From: CAYOYH01 sp964408165
GTDB taxonomy: Bacteria; Patescibacteriota; Saccharimonadia; Saccharimonadales; CAYOYH01
Length of the DNA: 6,201 bases
Assembly: GCA_964408165.1 (NCBI GenBank)
Contig: CAYOYH010000043.1
Coordinates: 1 to 6,201, forward strand
Direction of reading: 5' to 3'
Of this stretch, positions 4,777-6,201 are shown one piece after another. Each line of letters starts with the position of its first letter. Position 1 is the stretch's first letter. The notes below the pieces were generated by a model that had not been told where the DNA came from, made no database searches, and saw only the letters and a list, made by a program, of their open reading frames with translations. A program made the position numbers and the translations under genes.

Positions 4777-4854
4777 AGTAAAAAAAGTAGGTTTTTAGTT
4801 GTTGTACGGGGTGGGTCTATAAAATGCAGATTTTGTTAGCTGGGGGCTACTACG

Positions 4855-6201
4855 CTAGATTGGTCTGCGCCGATTAAGCCCTGTCTGTTCTGCCAAGAAG
4901 GCCAAGATGCGGGCGTGGCTTTTGAAAAAACTGGTCATCGTCAAAGAACCAGCATGGCCAGCGTCGTCCTCTGTCCAGAGCAGGACGGGGTTGTCGGTTT
5001 CAGTGCTCTGGAGAAGCGCCGTCATCTTGCGGGCGTGCATCGGATCGACTCGACTATCATTGACGGCTGTGGTTAGTAGAACTGCTGGGTATTTACCTTC
5101 GCTATCGATGTTGTGGTAGGGGCTGTATTTCAGAAGCGTTTCAAAATCTTTTTTCTTTGCTGGGTCGCCGTACTCGGCAATCCAATAGCTAGCGATAGAG
5201 AAGTCTGCGAAATTAACCATATCAGCCAGCGGAACGAGCGACACCACCGCTCGGAACAACTCCGGTCGCTGTACTAAGCTGGCGCAAGTCAGAAGCCCTC
5301 CATTGCTACCCCCTATAATCGCTAAATGTTCTCTGCTAGTATAGTTTTCTCCGATGAGGTGTTCGGCCGCAGCCAAAAAATCGTCGAAGCTGTTTTGTTT
5401 TTTAGCAAGCTTGCCACCGGCGTGCCATTTTTCACCAAATTCACTGCCACCTCTGATGTTTGCTACTGCATAGACACCGCCTCTTTCTAGCCACGGCGAA
5501 TAACTGCGCAGAAAATGTGGCAGAATCGAGAGATTAAAACCGCCATAGGCCGTGAGTAGAGTTGGGTTTTTGCCGTTTTGCGCTACGCCTTTTTGGTGAA
5601 TTATAAACATCGGTACCTTGGTGCCGTCTTTCGATGCATACCATTCTTGCTTTACTTCGTAATCGGCTTCGTCGATGTCGGTTTCTGACTGGCGATAAAG
5701 CGAAGTTTTACCAGTTACTGGATTGTACCTATTGGCTGTAGGGGAGACAACAAATCCAGCGTAGCTATAGAAAAACTCTGATGATTCTAAGCTTCCTGAT
5801 ATTTCATAGATCGAGGCAAAATCGGCAGTAGGCAGGGTTGTCAGCTTTTTGCCACTATAGTCATAAGCCAACAAAAACTGCGAGGCATCGCTCTGGTAGA
5901 CAACTAGTATTTTATCGGCCGTCACTAAATACCCTTCAATTTGTTCTTGGCGCTGGTCAATCAGAACACTCCAGTCGTCTATATTGCCAGGCATCTCGTC
6001 GGCTTCTGAAACCAGCAAGCGCCCATTGGCAGCTCGGTAATTAGTCTGCATGATGGCTTTTTTGTCTTTGGTGAACGAAATACTACACAAGGCATCAACG
6101 CCAACAATTAGCTCGCTGATCTTGTCTTTTGATGAATCGAAGACAAACAAATCATTCTGCGACCAGCTTTGGGCAACCGATATCACTAACCACTTGTCAT
6201 C
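4855..6201 (-). CDS. Prolyl oligopeptidase family serine peptidase (S9), 5' end missing
   Basis: This is the C-terminal 448 residues of a prolyl-oligopeptidase-type peptidase, which cuts peptides after proline in full-length enzymes of about 690 residues. Residues 1-180 carry the end of the beta-propeller that gates the active site. Residues about 185-445 form the alpha/beta-hydrolase domain. Visible catalytic features are the oxyanion Tyr in 'YGGFN' (Y219), 'RGGSEFG.KWH', the nucleophile in 'GGSNGG' (S299, codon 5305-5307), Asp in 'NDSRVDP' (D382) with the following Arg (R384, equivalent to the substrate-binding Arg643 of the porcine enzyme), and His in 'AGHAGS' (H416). All triad residues are intact, so the enzyme should be active. 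The frame is open to the window edge and begins 'DDKWL', a propeller-strand sequence; the GTG at 6184-6186 is therefore internal, not a start. S9A prolyl oligopeptidase fits better than the related S9 subfamilies, but exact specificity is uncertain. Confidence 0.95.
   Translation of the reverse strand, partial: DDKWLVISVAQSWSQNDLFVFDSSKDKISELIVGVDALCSISFTKDKKAIMQTNYRAANGRLLVSEADEMPGNIDDWSVLIDQRQEQIEGYLVTADKILVVYQSDASQFLLAYDYSGKKLTTLPTADFASIYEISGSLESSEFFYSYAGFVVSPTANRYNPVTGKTSLYRQSETDIDEADYEVKQEWYASKDGTKVPMFIIHQKGVAQNGKNPTLLTAYGGFNLSILPHFLRSYSPWLERGGVYAVANIRGGSEFGEKWHAGGKLAKKQNSFDDFLAAAEHLIGENYTSREHLAIIGGSNGGLLTCASLVQRPELFRAVVSLVPLADMVNFADFSIASYWIAEYGDPAKKKDFETLLKYSPYHNIDSEGKYPAVLLTTAVNDSRVDPMHARKMTALLQSTETDNPVLLWTEDDAGHAGSLTMTSFFKSHARILAFLAEQTGLNRRRPI

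Larger units (their letters stand above)
4366..4854. other. Repeat-filled non-coding block
   Basis: These 489 bp separate two minus-strand genes. No reading frame resembles a protein: the longest (4428-4682, minus) translates the repeats themselves. The block contains the in-phase heptad array, a near-perfect GC-rich palindrome, a smaller palindrome, an AGAGCTCT octamer palindrome (4627-4634), a small CTTGG/CCAAG stem (4666-4677) before a T-run, and a second heptad array, all listed here or separately. I see no clear terminator for the peptidase gene. Confidence 0.7.

Noticed and set aside
4777..4800. AAAAA-CCTAC-TTTTT stem as terminator of the peptidase gene
   Set aside because: The stem is all A-T with no GC core, so it would not be stable enough to cause termination by itself.
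6184..6186. GTG as start of the prolyl oligopeptidase
   Set aside because: The codons upstream, reading DDKWL, continue a propeller strand to the window edge, and a 443-residue enzyme would lack much of the propeller.

Overview
The window most likely comes from a Patescibacteria/CPR genome, probably Candidatus Saccharibacteria (TM7). This rests on three things. First, two proteins look like families I associate with that lineage: a single-pass membrane protein ending in an aromatic 'W..YI.SL' tail, and a tandem helix-turn-helix repeat protein. Second, a 7-bp-periodic degenerate repeat fills the intergenic DNA. Third, dispersed GC-rich palindromes are present. No marker gene (rRNA, ribosomal protein) is available, so the placement is inference.

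Layout, left to right. Positions 25-483 (-) encode a small helical protein resembling the HEPN-like superfamily. Positions 484-855 are non-coding and hold a short heptad repeat and a strong 26-bp perfect palindrome. Positions 856-1527 (-) encode a small MscS-like membrane protein with a clear Shine-Dalgarno sequence and an extended -10 promoter. Positions 1528-1959 are non-coding and rich in nested inverted repeats. Positions 1960-3207 (+) encode a 415-residue protein made almost entirely of about six 66-residue helix-turn-helix units, followed at once by a hairpin. Positions 3264-3497 (+) hold the C-terminal remnant of a class IV PLP aminotransferase. Positions 3583-4365 (-) encode a membrane-anchored extracytoplasmic protein. 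Positions 4366-4854 are a repeat-filled non-coding block. Positions 4855-6201 (-) encode the C-terminal two thirds of a prolyl oligopeptidase (S9 family) whose 5' end lies beyond the window.

The minus-strand genes look like ordinary, separately transcribed chromosomal genes. The plus-strand part (about 1636-3581) differs: the tandem-HTH gene lies between two near-identical 19-bp direct repeats exactly 1400 bp apart. Each repeat copy sits on the 3' side of an imperfect hairpin of unrelated sequence, and a broken gene fragment follows directly. This resembles a cassette or other mobile unit, possibly integron-like, but canonical integron attC boxes are absent and no recombinase is visible. This insert, with the tandem-HTH protein, is the most interesting part of the window.
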